64,000 nucleotides of DNA from QHXM01 sp032160705 (lineage in GTDB: Bacteria; Acidobacteriota; Blastocatellia; Pyrinomonadales; Pyrinomonadaceae), in assembly GCA_032160705.1 (NCBI GenBank), contig JAVHVE010000066.1, positions 1-64,000 of the forward strand, read 5' to 3'. The notes below the pieces were generated by a model, which ran no database searches, was not told the origin of the DNA, and saw only the letters and a program-made list of their open reading frames with translations. Positions 41,362 to 50,190 of the stretch are shown here, one piece after another (the stretch's first letter is position 1; each line of letters opens with the position of its first letter). A program made the translations under genes and the position numbers.

Positions 41362-41441
41362 ATTGTAGGGGCAGGGACGAGTCCTCTGCCCGTGTGCCAT
41401 CGCAACGAAGCGGGCAGAGGACTCGTCCCTGCCCCTACAAT
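41362..41441. repeat. Perfect 31-bp inverted repeat
   Basis: The arms at 41362-41392 and 41411-41441 are perfect complements (ATTGTAGGGGCAGGGACGAG at the outer end), separated by an 18-nt loop. It lies between the amidohydrolase stop (41448) and the VWA start (41336). The TAGGGGCAGGGACG-type sequence looks like a small non-autonomous mobile element. I see no target duplication that I can assert. Confidence 0.93.
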
Positions 41442-41447
41442 TACTCT

Positions 41448-43130
41448 TTACTGGCTCTCATAAACTATTTCGCCGCCGATCACCGTCATCAGGCAGCGTG
41501 TCTTGAGGATGTCCGCATCAGCGATCTTCATGATGTCAGCCGAGAGCACGGTCAAATCGGCGTACTTGCCCACTTCGATTGAGCCTTTAATTTTCTCCTC
41601 AAACGCCGCATAGGCAGGCCAGAGGGTGAGCATCTTCAAAGCCTGTTCGCGCGAGACAGCTTGTTCAGGATGCCACCCCTCGCCGGAGAATCCTTTCTGA
41701 TCGCGGCGCGCGACCGCCGCATAAAATTCGATCATCGGCTCGCCGCGCTCGACGGGGGCGTCCGAGCCTGCGGCGACGATTGAGCCTGACTTGATAAAGC
41801 TTTGCCAAGCATACGCGCCTTCCAATCGTTTAATCCCCAGGCGGCTGGGAGCGAAGTGCAGATCGCCGATGGCGTGTGAGGGCTGCATCGAAGGAATCAC
41901 GCCCAACAGAGCGAAGCGCGGGATGTCCACAGGGTTGACGATCTGCGCGTGCTCGACGCGCCAGCGTGGTTCACGAATCTTTCTTTGACCCGGCGGCACG
42001 GCAGCCATAGCTTTCTCGTATGAATCAAGGATAAAACGATTAGCGCGGTCTCCGATGGCATGCGTCTCGACTTGAATGCCCTTGCGCAGAGCTTCCATTA
42101 GCATCGGCTGTAACTCTTCCTCTTTGACTGTGAGAAAACCAGAGGTGTCGGGTTTGTCCGCATACGGCTCAAGCAGCGCCGCACTGCGTGAGCCGAGCGA
42201 GCCGTCGGAGACGACCTTGATGGTGCGAAGCGTGAAGCGACCGTCGTAATCTCCAACAGTCGCCCCTTCGCGCAAAAGTCTCTCTGCGCTTTCGGAAGGG
42301 CCATACACGGCTTTATAGACGCGGAGCTTAATCTTGCCCTCTTCGTAGAGTTTTCTGTAAAGGGCGACATCGTCGTAGCTGCCGCCCGCGTCCTGAATCT
42401 GACACCAGCCAAGCTCTATCTCACGCTTGACGCCGAGCAGGAGCGCCTTTTCAGCATCGGCGGCGGTTGTTGGCGGGATGTGCCTGGTGACTAAGTCCTG
42501 CGCGTTGTCGAGCAACATCCCGTTTGGCTCGCCCGCTTTGTCTTTCGAGATTTCGCCGCCGAAAGGATTCGGCGTGCTGCGGTCAATGCCTGCGATCTTC
42601 AAGGCTGCGCTATTGGCAACCGCTCCGTGCCCGTCGGCGCGATCCAGAAAGATGGGATTGTTCGGCGAGACCTTATCCAAATCCTGACGGGTTGGAAAAA
42701 CGGGCGGCTTCCAGAAAGTTTCTATCCACCCGCGCCCCGTGACCCACTCTCCCGCTTTCGCCTGGTCTACTCGCGCTTTGACCTTTGCGAGAAAATCTTC
42801 GAGGCTCGTCGTGCCTTCAAGGTTGAGAGTCATCTCACGCAAGCCGACACCGTAAAGATGATTGTGCGCGTCGGTCATTCCGGGCACGACCGTCCGCCCT
42901 TTTAGATCAACGACGCGCGTCGTCTTGCCTTCATATTTCCTGGCATCGGCATTTGAGCCGACGAAGATTACGCGATTGCCCTTGACGGCAATAGCTTCGG
43001 CGCGCGGCTGGCGGTCAGCGACTGTGTAGATGTTGCCATTCTTGAAGACCGTGTCAGCCGATTCCACTCTGGTGCTGACGGACACGAGGCTGAGCAGAGC
43101 GACGGCTATGATGAGCGCGAAGGTTTTCAT
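41448..43130 (-). CDS. Exported YtcJ-like amidohydrolase
   Basis: A metal-dependent amidohydrolase of about 560 residues with an N-terminal signal peptide (TFALIIAVALLSLVSVSTRV), so it acts outside the cytoplasm. Motifs: GMTDAHNHLYG (the HxH metal site), ETHAIGDRANRFIL, VEHAQIVNP and AAGSDAPVERGEPM. It resembles the YtcJ/N-substituted formamide deformylase group. The frame opens at a TTG (43139), but ATG 43130 with an upstream AAGGAAAA is the better start. It is divergent from the dienelactone hydrolase gene. The substrate is unknown, most likely an amide or cyclic amide. Confidence 0.88.
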   Translation of the reverse strand: MKTFALIIAVALLSLVSVSTRVESADTVFKNGNIYTVADRQPRAEAIAVKGNRVIFVGSNADARKYEGKTTRVVDLKGRTVVPGMTDAHNHLYGVGLREMTLNLEGTTSLEDFLAKVKARVDQAKAGEWVTGRGWIETFWKPPVFPTRQDLDKVSPNNPIFLDRADGHGAVANSAALKIAGIDRSTPNPFGGEISKDKAGEPNGMLLDNAQDLVTRHIPPTTAADAEKALLLGVKREIELGWCQIQDAGGSYDDVALYRKLYEEGKIKLRVYKAVYGPSESAERLLREGATVGDYDGRFTLRTIKVVSDGSLGSRSAALLEPYADKPDTSGFLTVKEEELQPMLMEALRKGIQVETHAIGDRANRFILDSYEKAMAAVPPGQRKIREPRWRVEHAQIVNPVDIPRFALLGVIPSMQPSHAIGDLHFAPSRLGIKRLEGAYAWQSFIKSGSIVAAGSDAPVERGEPMIEFYAAVARRDQKGFSGEGWHPEQAVSREQALKMLTLWPAYAAFEEKIKGSIEVGKYADLTVLSADIMKIADADILKTRCLMTVIGGEIVYESQ

Positions 43131-43260
43131 GTTCTGCAATTTTCCTTAAACTCGGTTTTGTTTGGAGCGCGCGCGGGCAGCAGTCGTTATACCACCGATT
43201 TCTTCATTCAGACAGAGCCGTGCGCGGTTTTCGGGTGATATTTAATCCGCAGGAGGGTTG

Positions 43261-43290
43261 TTGGGAAGTTCGCGGCGCTTGCCATATAAT
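43261..43290 (+). promoter_or_regulatory. Candidate sigma70-type promoter for the hydrolase operon
   Basis: TTGGGA (43261-43266), an 18-bp spacer, then TATAAT (43285-43290), about 50 bp upstream of ATG 43343. The rest of the 212-bp divergent gap shows no other strong signal. Confidence 0.5.
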
Positions 43291-43342
43291 CCCTGCGCGC
43301 TATCTAAGAATCTGATCTTATCAATCAAGGACTACATCCATC

Positions 43343-44017
43343 ATGAAGACAGAAACGCTGAACATCGAGACCGCGAACGGCGCGACCACAGCCCACGTCG
43401 CGCTTCCCACAGAGACAAATTCAAATGCCGCCGTCATTCTCATACAGGAATGGTGGGGCATCAACGATCATATCCGCGACATCGCCGGGCGCTACGCAAC
43501 GGAAGGCTACACCTGCATCGCGCCAGACCTCTTTCGCGGCAAACTCGCCAGGGATGTGGAAGAAGCTTCGCGGCTGATGCACGAGTTGGCGATTGACGAC
43601 GGACTGAACACCATCGAGAGCGCCATCGCAAAGGCCGAAGAAACTTATCCTACTGGAAAGATCGGCATCACAGGCTACTGCATGGGCGGGACGTTCGCGC
43701 TGCGCGCCGCCTGCGAGATTGACCGGCTCGCAGCCGCCGCTCCCTTCTACGGCGACATCCCGGACGAGCAGACTTTAGCCAAGTTGAAAGTTCCGACGCT
43801 CTTTATCGCCGGAGCGCGCGACGGCTGGATTACGCCGGAAAAGGTCAACGAACTCAAAGAGGCGGCGCACAAACACAATCTGCCGGTCGAAGTCGTCAGC
43901 TACAACGCCGATCATGCTTTCTTCAACGATACCCGTGCGGAAGTCTACAACCCGGAGGCCGCAGCCGACGCCTGGCAGCGCGTCCTGAAACACTTTCGCG
44001 AACGCTTACAAAGCTGA
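43343..44017 (+). CDS. Dienelactone hydrolase family protein
   Basis: A 224-residue alpha/beta hydrolase without a signal peptide, so cytoplasmic. The nucleophile elbow GYCMGG carries the Cys typical of dienelactone hydrolases; the acid is in AGARDGWITPE and the His in ADHAFFND. EWWGINDHIRDIAGRYA and GYTCIAPDLFRGK fit the family. Enzymes of this type open enol-lactones in aromatic degradation, but many members have other ester substrates; no catabolic cluster is present here. It is followed after 28 bp by the secreted hydrolase on the same strand, so an operon is likely. Confidence 0.9.
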   Translation: MKTETLNIETANGATTAHVALPTETNSNAAVILIQEWWGINDHIRDIAGRYATEGYTCIAPDLFRGKLARDVEEASRLMHELAIDDGLNTIESAIAKAEETYPTGKIGITGYCMGGTFALRAACEIDRLAAAAPFYGDIPDEQTLAKLKVPTLFIAGARDGWITPEKVNELKEAAHKHNLPVEVVSYNADHAFFNDTRAEVYNPEAAADAWQRVLKHFRERLQS

Positions 44018-44045
44018 AATCATTTCCCTCTACCGGGAGGCTGCT

Positions 44046-45362
44046 ATGAAAACATCCCGTCTTCTTCAGGCGCTCGCTCTCGCGCTACTCTTTTCCTGCG
44101 GCGCGTTTGCCCAAACCAGCAGCAACGCCACGCAAACCGACGGCTCGATAGTTGAGCAATCATTGTATGCGCTTCCCACCTATGAGCATTTGTCGGATGA
44201 ACTCAAAAGCGTCTACTCAAAGGAGGTGGTGGAAAGAATCAGGAACTCCGCAGACCTTGAGCTGCTGAAAATCAAGTATATGAGCGATGGCCTGAAGATT
44301 GTCGGCTTCATCTACAAGCCCAAACAGACCGCAGGCAAAAAACTCCCCGTCGTTATTTTCAATCGCGGCGGGCTCTCGGACGAAACCATCGGCCCGGAAA
44401 ATTTCAACTACATTTACGAGATGCACCGTTATGCTTCGGAAGGCTTCCTCGTCCTGGCTTCTCAATACAGGGGCGCTGGCGGCAGCGAAGGGAAAGATGA
44501 AGTCGCGGGCGCGGACACAGATGATGTGATGAACCTCATCCCTTTAGCCGCCTCGCTCGGCTACACCGACATGAACAGATTATTTATGTGGGGCTATTCG
44601 CGGGGCGCGATGATGACCTTGCAGGCCATTAAGCGGGGCGCTCCCCTACGTGCGGCGGCAATCGTGGGTGCGCCGACCGATCTCACGTCCAACTTAAAAG
44701 ACCCCGGCTTCGTCGAGTTCGCGCGCGGAATCTACCCGGATTTCGAGACGCGCAAGGAAGAGCACGTCAAAAATCGCTCGGCGATTCTCTGGGCGGATAA
44801 AATCAATATCCCTCTGCTCATCATGAGCGGTGGCGCAGACCCCGGCGTGACGCCGTCCTCGGTCATGACCTTCGCGCAAAAATTAGAAGAGCAGGGCAAG
44901 CTATACGAGCTTGTCATCTACGCCAAAGACGATCATGCGGTTTCGCAGAATGCGGAAGATAGATTGCAGAGAACCATTGACTGGTTCAAGCACGTCAGAA
45001 CCCTCTCTATCGGGCAGGCAATCGGAAAAACCATTAGGGAGCAGGGAGCGGAGGCAGCCGCCAAGCAATACTACGAGCTGAAGAAAACAAAACCGGACGT
45101 GTACGACTTCCATGAGCGCGAGCTAAACACGCTCGGCTACGTTCTCCTCAATGAGCGGCGCATCAAAGAGGCCATCGAGATTTTCAAATTGAACGTCGCC
45201 GTCTACCCGGAAGCCTTCAATACTTATGACAGCCTCGGCGAAGCTTATCTCGCAAACAACGAACGCGAGCTGGCCATTAAGAACTATAAGAAATCGCTGG
45301 AGCTAAACCCGCAGAACACCAACGCGACCGACGTGCTCAAGAAGATTGAGCAGCAAAAGTAA
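44046..45362 (+). CDS. Exported prolyl-oligopeptidase-like alpha/beta hydrolase with TPR tail
   Basis: A 438-residue protein with a signal peptide (cleavage after GAFAQ). Residues about 50-320 form an S9/DLH-like alpha/beta hydrolase: the nucleophile GYSRGAMM, the acid near SGGADPGVTPSS and the His in DDHAVSQ. Residues about 340-438 hold TPR-like helices (LNTLGYVLLNERRIKEAIEI, YDSLGEAYLANNERELAI). A GGGAGG site precedes the ATG, 28 bp after the dienelactone hydrolase gene. Hydrolase plus TPR suggests binding to a partner or substrate chain in the periplasm; the substrate is unknown. Confidence 0.85.
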   Translation: MKTSRLLQALALALLFSCGAFAQTSSNATQTDGSIVEQSLYALPTYEHLSDELKSVYSKEVVERIRNSADLELLKIKYMSDGLKIVGFIYKPKQTAGKKLPVVIFNRGGLSDETIGPENFNYIYEMHRYASEGFLVLASQYRGAGGSEGKDEVAGADTDDVMNLIPLAASLGYTDMNRLFMWGYSRGAMMTLQAIKRGAPLRAAAIVGAPTDLTSNLKDPGFVEFARGIYPDFETRKEEHVKNRSAILWADKINIPLLIMSGGADPGVTPSSVMTFAQKLEEQGKLYELVIYAKDDHAVSQNAEDRLQRTIDWFKHVRTLSIGQAIGKTIREQGAEAAAKQYYELKKTKPDVYDFHERELNTLGYVLLNERRIKEAIEIFKLNVAVYPEAFNTYDSLGEAYLANNERELAIKNYKKSLELNPQNTNATDVLKKIEQQK

Positions 45363-45374
45363 GCTGGGTATTCT

Positions 45375-45588
45375 GACCCTGAAAGGGTCACATATAATAG
45401 CCGGGGGTAAGCGCGTCAGCGCGCCACCCCCGGAACGATGAAGAAAAGAATCCGACCCTGAAAGGGTCGCACCTCTTCGTTGAATGTGCGACCCCTTCAG
45501 GGTCGAAAATGTTTTCTAACGTCTAACCGGGGGCGGCGCAAACTGCGGTTTGCTTGCCCCGGCTATTTTATGTGACCCCTTCGGGGTC
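45375..45588. repeat. A4 nested covarying palindrome element
   Basis: P1 GACCCTGAAAGGGTC (45375-45389), ACATATAATAGCC, a P2-like GC-rich stretch, P3 GACCCTGAAAGGGTC (45454-45468), centre, P3' GACCCCTTCAGGGTC (45490-45504), a P2'-like GC-rich stretch, GGCTATTTTATGTG, P1' GACCCCTTCGGGGTC (45574-45588). It has the same layout as A1-A3 but different stems. It carries TATAAT at 45393-45398. It lies between the convergent hydrolase and PfkB genes. Confidence 0.92.
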
Positions 45589-45627
45589 AAAGAAGGCGCA
45601 CTTTATTGAATTGAAATGCCAAAGACA

Positions 45628-46581
45628 TTAACCAAGCGTCGGCGGATTCTGTCCAAGAAATTCTGTGAGTTCTGTTGCTGTCGGCAAAGAAGTACGCGCC
45701 CCGAGCGCGCGGCACTTGAGAGATGCCGTTGCATTAGCCAGCCGCAGGCACTCTTCTACATCTTCACCGCGCAGTAGTCCGTAAATAAAGCCCGCATGAA
45801 AAGCGTCACCTGCGCCGGTCGTGTCGCGGCAGCCACCGGGCACTGCGAACGCAGGTGATTCAAGAAAAATGCCTTCGTGGTAAAGCAGCGCGCCGCGTTC
45901 TCCCATCGTCATCCCGACAAGCGCACAACCGTAGCGCGATTTTAGTTCGACCAGTGAAGCCCGCTCGTCCGCGATGCCTGTCAGCCTGTGAGGGAATTCC
46001 TTTGAAGAGATGAGCATATCTATCAGCGGCAGGAGTTCCGGCAAGCCTTCGTAGATGTTGTCTATGTCTGTGGAGACCAGCGTTCCTGCCTCGCGTGCTG
46101 CTTGTGCCAGGCGCACGCAGGCGGGCGGGTCGTGAGCGTCCAGATGCAGAATGCGCCCGCGCGAAGCTATCTCAACCGGAGCATCTGTGGCCGTGTAAGC
46201 CAATCTTTCATCACGATCCCAGATAATCGTGCGCTCGCCGTTTCGTTCGTCAATGACAATGAAAGCAATTTGATTGCGCGCTCCATCAATCACCTCCGCA
46301 AAGTCTGTGTTGACGCCTTCCGCTTTCAACGACGCAAAGCCGAATTGCCCCTCCGCGTCCGAGCCGAAGCGTCCGGCGTAAGCGGAGCGCATCCCCAGCC
46401 TTGAGAGCGCAGCCATCGCCGAGGCGGTCTGCCCGCCTGCCGCCTGCACATGGCTTTGCAGGCGCACCTTCGTATCGAAAGCCGGGTACGCGGGCACGAC
46501 GATGAGATGGTCAACGGCGTTGAGGCCGAAGCCGACGGCGTCAAACTCTTTTTCATACGACAACTTAAATGAGAAGCGCAC
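45628..46581 (-). CDS. PfkB-family carbohydrate kinase
   Basis: A 317-residue ribokinase-family sugar kinase. It has the N-terminal VGFGLNAVDHLIVVPAYP, the substrate-binding GG motif (AAGGQTASAMAALSRLG) and the C-terminal ATP/catalytic signature DTTGAGDAFHAGFIYG with the catalytic Asp. The sugar or nucleoside substrate is not clear. The first codon is a GTG (46581) with a GAAGGGG-like site upstream; no better ATG is present. It is divergent from the small 62-residue gene and convergent with the hydrolase operon across A4. Confidence 0.88.
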   Translation of the reverse strand: MRFSFKLSYEKEFDAVGFGLNAVDHLIVVPAYPAFDTKVRLQSHVQAAGGQTASAMAALSRLGMRSAYAGRFGSDAEGQFGFASLKAEGVNTDFAEVIDGARNQIAFIVIDERNGERTIIWDRDERLAYTATDAPVEIASRGRILHLDAHDPPACVRLAQAAREAGTLVSTDIDNIYEGLPELLPLIDMLISSKEFPHRLTGIADERASLVELKSRYGCALVGMTMGERGALLYHEGIFLESPAFAVPGGCRDTTGAGDAFHAGFIYGLLRGEDVEECLRLANATASLKCRALGARTSLPTATELTEFLGQNPPTLG

Positions 46582-46666
46582 AAGCGTTTTCCCCTTCAGT
46601 TTCTAATGAGCTAGAATACATTGTAAGCACTTAAATGTGACAATAAACAAATTGAGGAGAAACGTA

Positions 46667-46855
46667 ATGGCAACCCGAGAGTTTGATTCCAAAGAACGTG
46701 TAGCCTTTGATCTAATGACACTTATTGCAGACAAGGAGGACGCTGATAAATATGAGAAACCTGACCCACGCACATATTACCTTAAGCTATTTCATCAATG
46801 TAATAAGGCGACTTCAGGAAATTACGCAATAGCAGGAATATTAGATGAAGGTTAA
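46667..46855 (+). CDS. Small hypothetical protein (62 aa), AT-rich
   Basis: From ATG 46667, preceded by a clear GAGGAG site (TTGAGGAGAAACGTA), a 62-residue soluble protein (MATREFDSKERVAFDLMTLI at the N-terminus, GNYAIAGILDEG at the C-terminus). The frame extends upstream to 46637 without a ribosome site. There is no cysteine pair and no membrane segment. It is more AT-rich than its surroundings, suggesting transfer. It is followed 5 bp later by a stem-loop that looks like a terminator. No family is recognised. Confidence 0.7.
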   Translation: MATREFDSKERVAFDLMTLIADKEDADKYEKPDPRTYYLKLFHQCNKATSGNYAIAGILDEG

Positions 46856-46860
46856 AGATT

Positions 46861-46893
46861 AGCTGAGCGCTTTTTGTTAAGCTCAGCTATTTT
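46861..46893 (+). terminator. Stem-loop and T-run between the 62-aa gene and uvrC
   Basis: AGCTGAGC (46861-46868) pairs with GCTCAGCT (46881-46888) around a 12-nt loop, followed by ATTTT and then directly by the uvrC ATG at 46894. It fits a short intrinsic terminator for the small gene, and equally a structure that would occlude or set the uvrC start. Confidence 0.65.
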
Positions 46894-49020
46894 ATGCAAG
46901 CAGGTCTTACGCTAGTGACTCTCGAAGAAAAACTCAGCAGTCTGCCCATTTCACCCGGCGTCTATCTGCACAAGGACGAGGCGGGCAAGATTCTGTACGT
47001 CGGCAAGGCGAAGAATCTACGCAACCGCGTGCGCTCATACTTCCAATCAGGGCGGGGGCACGACCGCAAAACGCGGGAACTGGTGCGCCGCATCCGCGAC
47101 CTGGAGTTTATCGTCACGGATACGGAAGTCGAGGCGCTCGTTCTCGAATCGAATCTCATCAAGCAGCACAAGCCGCGCTACAACGTGCTCTTGAAAGACG
47201 ACAAGCAGTACCCGCATCTGAAGCTGACCATCAACGAACCGTTCCCGCGCGTGATGATAACCCGTAAGATTCAGCGCGACGGCTCGCTCTACTTCGGGCC
47301 GTTTCTCCCGGCAAGCCTCGCGCGCCGCACCATTGATCTCATCAATCGCACGTTTCAGCTTCGCACCTGCGACATAGAGATTGATGGAAAATTGCCTCGC
47401 CCCTGTCTTGAGTATCACATCAAGCGTTGTCTGGGGCCGTGCGTTAAGGGCTTGTGTACGCCGACCGAATATCAGGAGGCCGTGCGTGACGTGCGGCTGC
47501 TGCTCGAAGGGAAGAACCGCGAGCTTGCCGATACGCTTGAAGGACGAATGACGCAGGCGTCTGAAGAGATGCGTTACGAGATAGCCGCGAAGTATCGTGA
47601 TTTGCTAAAGACCGTTCTGGCGATTGCCGAGCAGCAGAAGATGGCGACTTCGCCAGACCGTGACGTTGACATCTTCGGCTATTACCGCGAAGGCGCGCGT
47701 CTCGCTTTGCAGCTTTTCACGATGCGCGAGGGCAAGATTGTCGGTCGCCGCGAGTTTTACTGGGAAGATTTGTCTGAAGATGATTTCGACCCGTCCGCTT
47801 TCTTGAGCGAAGTCCTGACACAGTATTACTCGACCGATTACGTGCCGCGCGAGATTCACGTCCCAGTTGATTTCGAAGACCGTGAGCTGTTGGAGAAAGC
47901 TCTGACTGAAAGGCGCGGGCGGCGCGTTCGTATCCTTGACCCGCAGCGCGGCGAGAAGCGCGACCTGATTGATCTGGTTGAAAAGAATGCCAAGCTCGCC
48001 TTTGAGCAACGCTTCCGCGTGCTGAAGCCAGACATGGAGCGTGTGCTCGAAGAGTTGCAGGAGGTGCTGGAACTGCCGCGCTTTCCGGCACGCATCGAAT
48101 CGTTTGACATCTCGCATATTCAGGGCGCAGAGAATGTCGGCGGCATGGTGGTTTGCGAAAACGGCAAGATGAATCGGGCGGAGTATCGCAAGTTCAAGAT
48201 TAGAACTGTGGAGGGTGCAAACGATACGGCTTCAATGAACGAGGTCGTCTTTCGTCGCTACCGTCGCCAGCTTGACGAAGGAAAGCCGCTGCCTGACCTG
48301 GTGATGATTGATGGCGGCAAGGGACAGTTGAGCGCGGCAGCCGCCGCGATGCGTGAGCTTGATCTGGAAGCCATTCCGATGATCGGCGTGGTGAAACCTC
48401 CGCGCAGGCACAACGAAGTCTCGCACCTGCTGGTCAAAGGGCGTGAGCACGAGCCCGTTTTTCTGGATTCGCACTCGCCCGTGCTGCGCCTGATTCAGAT
48501 GATTCGTGATGAAACGCATCGCACCGCCGTCCAGTATCATCGCAAGCGAAGGGAGCTGCGCGATTTCACTTCGGAGTTGACGGCGATTCCGGGCGTGGGC
48601 GACAAGCGCAAGAATCGTCTCTTGAGAAATCTCGGCTCGATTCAGCGCGTCTCAAACGCCAGTGTCGCCGAACTCTCGCCGTTCGTCGGGCGCAAAACGG
48701 CGGAAGAAATTTTCACACACTTCTCGCGACAGCGCGCTCTGGCCGAAGGCGGGCAAGACAAAGGCACAGGGGAAAGCGTTGATGCGCCGCGCGGGAATAT
48801 TTCTGCCAGTGTGATCGCCGGAATCATCGAGCCGGAGAATATCGAGACGCGGCTCGACGACCCGGAAGGCGACGCGCAGGACTTGCAGCCGATTCGCTCT
48901 GTAGATCAAACAGGCAAAGTGCTTGAGCGTCGTAAATCTTCACGCAAGCGTAATGAGCGCTCCTCGAATCCTCACGGTGTCAAGCGGGAAAAATTGTCCA
49001 CTGCTAAAAAGACAGACTAA
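46894..49020 (+). CDS. uvrC: Excinuclease ABC subunit C (UvrC)
   Basis: The 708-residue nucleotide-excision-repair nuclease that makes both incisions with UvrB. Domains in order: GIY-YIG (SPGVYLHKDEAGKILYVGKA, about 20-100), a Cys-bearing region (PCLEYHIKRCLGPC), a UVR motif (about 200-240), an RNase H-like C-terminal endonuclease (ESFDISHIQGAENVGGMVV, MIDGGKGQLSAA) and a helix-hairpin-helix (IPGVGDKRKNRLLRNLGS). About 80 extra residues after the HhH are charged and probably disordered, making it longer than the usual 600-620. ATG 46894 lacks a Shine-Dalgarno and sits right behind a stem-loop; GTG 46915 is an alternative. Confidence 0.94.
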   Translation: MQAGLTLVTLEEKLSSLPISPGVYLHKDEAGKILYVGKAKNLRNRVRSYFQSGRGHDRKTRELVRRIRDLEFIVTDTEVEALVLESNLIKQHKPRYNVLLKDDKQYPHLKLTINEPFPRVMITRKIQRDGSLYFGPFLPASLARRTIDLINRTFQLRTCDIEIDGKLPRPCLEYHIKRCLGPCVKGLCTPTEYQEAVRDVRLLLEGKNRELADTLEGRMTQASEEMRYEIAAKYRDLLKTVLAIAEQQKMATSPDRDVDIFGYYREGARLALQLFTMREGKIVGRREFYWEDLSEDDFDPSAFLSEVLTQYYSTDYVPREIHVPVDFEDRELLEKALTERRGRRVRILDPQRGEKRDLIDLVEKNAKLAFEQRFRVLKPDMERVLEELQEVLELPRFPARIESFDISHIQGAENVGGMVVCENGKMNRAEYRKFKIRTVEGANDTASMNEVVFRRYRRQLDEGKPLPDLVMIDGGKGQLSAAAAAMRELDLEAIPMIGVVKPPRRHNEVSHLLVKGREHEPVFLDSHSPVLRLIQMIRDETHRTAVQYHRKRRELRDFTSELTAIPGVGDKRKNRLLRNLGSIQRVSNASVAELSPFVGRKTAEEIFTHFSRQRALAEGGQDKGTGESVDAPRGNISASVIAGIIEPENIETRLDDPEGDAQDLQPIRSVDQTGKVLERRKSSRKRNERSSNPHGVKREKLSTAKKTD

Positions 49021-49521
49021 GATAGTCTGTCATCATTCACGTTCGTTCGACACTCAACTGAAATCTAAATGTGACAATCCTGAAAGTGTCACATTGCCGC
49101 AAGCGACCAGCACCTTCCACGTTTAATCTCCTTCAGTAGTGTCCTGTAGCGGACATTGACGTCTTATATCACGGTTAAGAGCCGCAATGATTGAAGCCTC
49201 CAACTGTCGGGTTTTTCATGCAGAATCAGCGTGACGCGCAGGTTGGGCGGCGCAATTTACCGAAGCAAATCAGAACTTTTGCTGGTATCAATCTTGCCAT
49301 GAACTTTTCGGAACTTGAAGGCTGGGAGAGGCGTTAATGGAGCTTTGATTTGAGGCAACCAAAGGTGAGAGCCTTGCCTCTTAATCGCTTCATGTCAGCA
49401 GCCATTTTCGGATGGCTGACATAACAAGGGGGGTTCATTCATCGAGCCTTCATAAAGAGGAAGAAATCTTCACAAAAGTTTTCTCCTCCAGAATCAAACA
49501 ACCAGGGAGATAAATTCTTTT
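49021..49521. other. 500-bp intergenic region with several stem-loops
   Basis: No gene is seen. Hairpins: ATGTGACA (49069-49076) with TGTCACAT (49087-49094), which may end uvrC transcription; GAGGCAA (49352-49358) with TTGCCTC (49374-49380); and ATGTCAGCAGCCAT (49392-49405) with ATGGCTGACAT (49412-49422), the last two forming a tandem pair about 100 bp before the next gene. They do not match a riboswitch consensus I know. Confidence 0.55.
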
Positions 49522-50163
49522 ATGCGTAAATTACTGTTCTTAGCGATCCTCATCGTGGCCACAGCTTCGATGGCTTTCGCGCAATCAACCGACTACAACA
49601 AGGTCGAGTTCTACGGCGGATTCTCTCACGCGAGAGTTGACACCGGCGTTGACGATCCTGACCTGGACGATGATTTCGCGGATTTCCTGCAAGATCGTCG
49701 CGGCTTCAACGGTTTCGACACCTCGATCACGGGCAACCTGTCTCGTTACGTCGGTCTCAAGGGCAACATCACGGGACACTTCAAGAGCGACAGCTTCACC
49801 GATGGGATTGACACGGTCAACACCAAAGAGAGAATGTGGAATTTTCTTGGCGGCGTTCAGGTGAAGGACAACTCGAAAGAGACTCGCTTTAAGCCGTTCG
49901 CTCATTTCCTCGCTGGCGCAGCACGCCAGAGCGTCGAATTCACCAGCCCGGGCTTGACCGGAAGCCCCAAACTGGATGACACGAGCTTTGCCTTGAAGGC
50001 GGGCGCGGGCCTTGATATTCGTGTTTCGCCCAGAGTTGATATTCGCGCAATCGAGTTCGACTACAACCCGATCTTCGTTGGCGACCGCACCTTTGAAGGT
50101 GAAACCTTCACTGGCAGCACGCAGCACAACTTCACCGTCGGATTCGGCATCGTCATTCACTAA
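49522..50163 (+). CDS. Outer-membrane beta-barrel protein
   Basis: A 213-residue protein with a signal peptide (MRKLLFLAILIVATASMAFA). Alternating hydrophobic strands run throughout (YNKVEFYGGFSHARV, YVGLKGNITGHFK, FKPFAHFLAGAARQSVEF, HNFTVGFGIVIH), as in OmpA-like eight-stranded barrels, with a predicted final strand. An AGGGAGA site lies about 11 bp before the ATG. It has a long leader containing two tandem hairpins and is followed by a strong terminator, so it is monocistronic. The role is unknown; structural porin or adhesin are possibilities. Confidence 0.82.
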   Translation: MRKLLFLAILIVATASMAFAQSTDYNKVEFYGGFSHARVDTGVDDPDLDDDFADFLQDRRGFNGFDTSITGNLSRYVGLKGNITGHFKSDSFTDGIDTVNTKERMWNFLGGVQVKDNSKETRFKPFAHFLAGAARQSVEFTSPGLTGSPKLDDTSFALKAGAGLDIRVSPRVDIRAIEFDYNPIFVGDRTFEGETFTGSTQHNFTVGFGIVIH

Positions 50164-50190
50164 TTTGTGACGACGCGAATCCGCGAAAAG

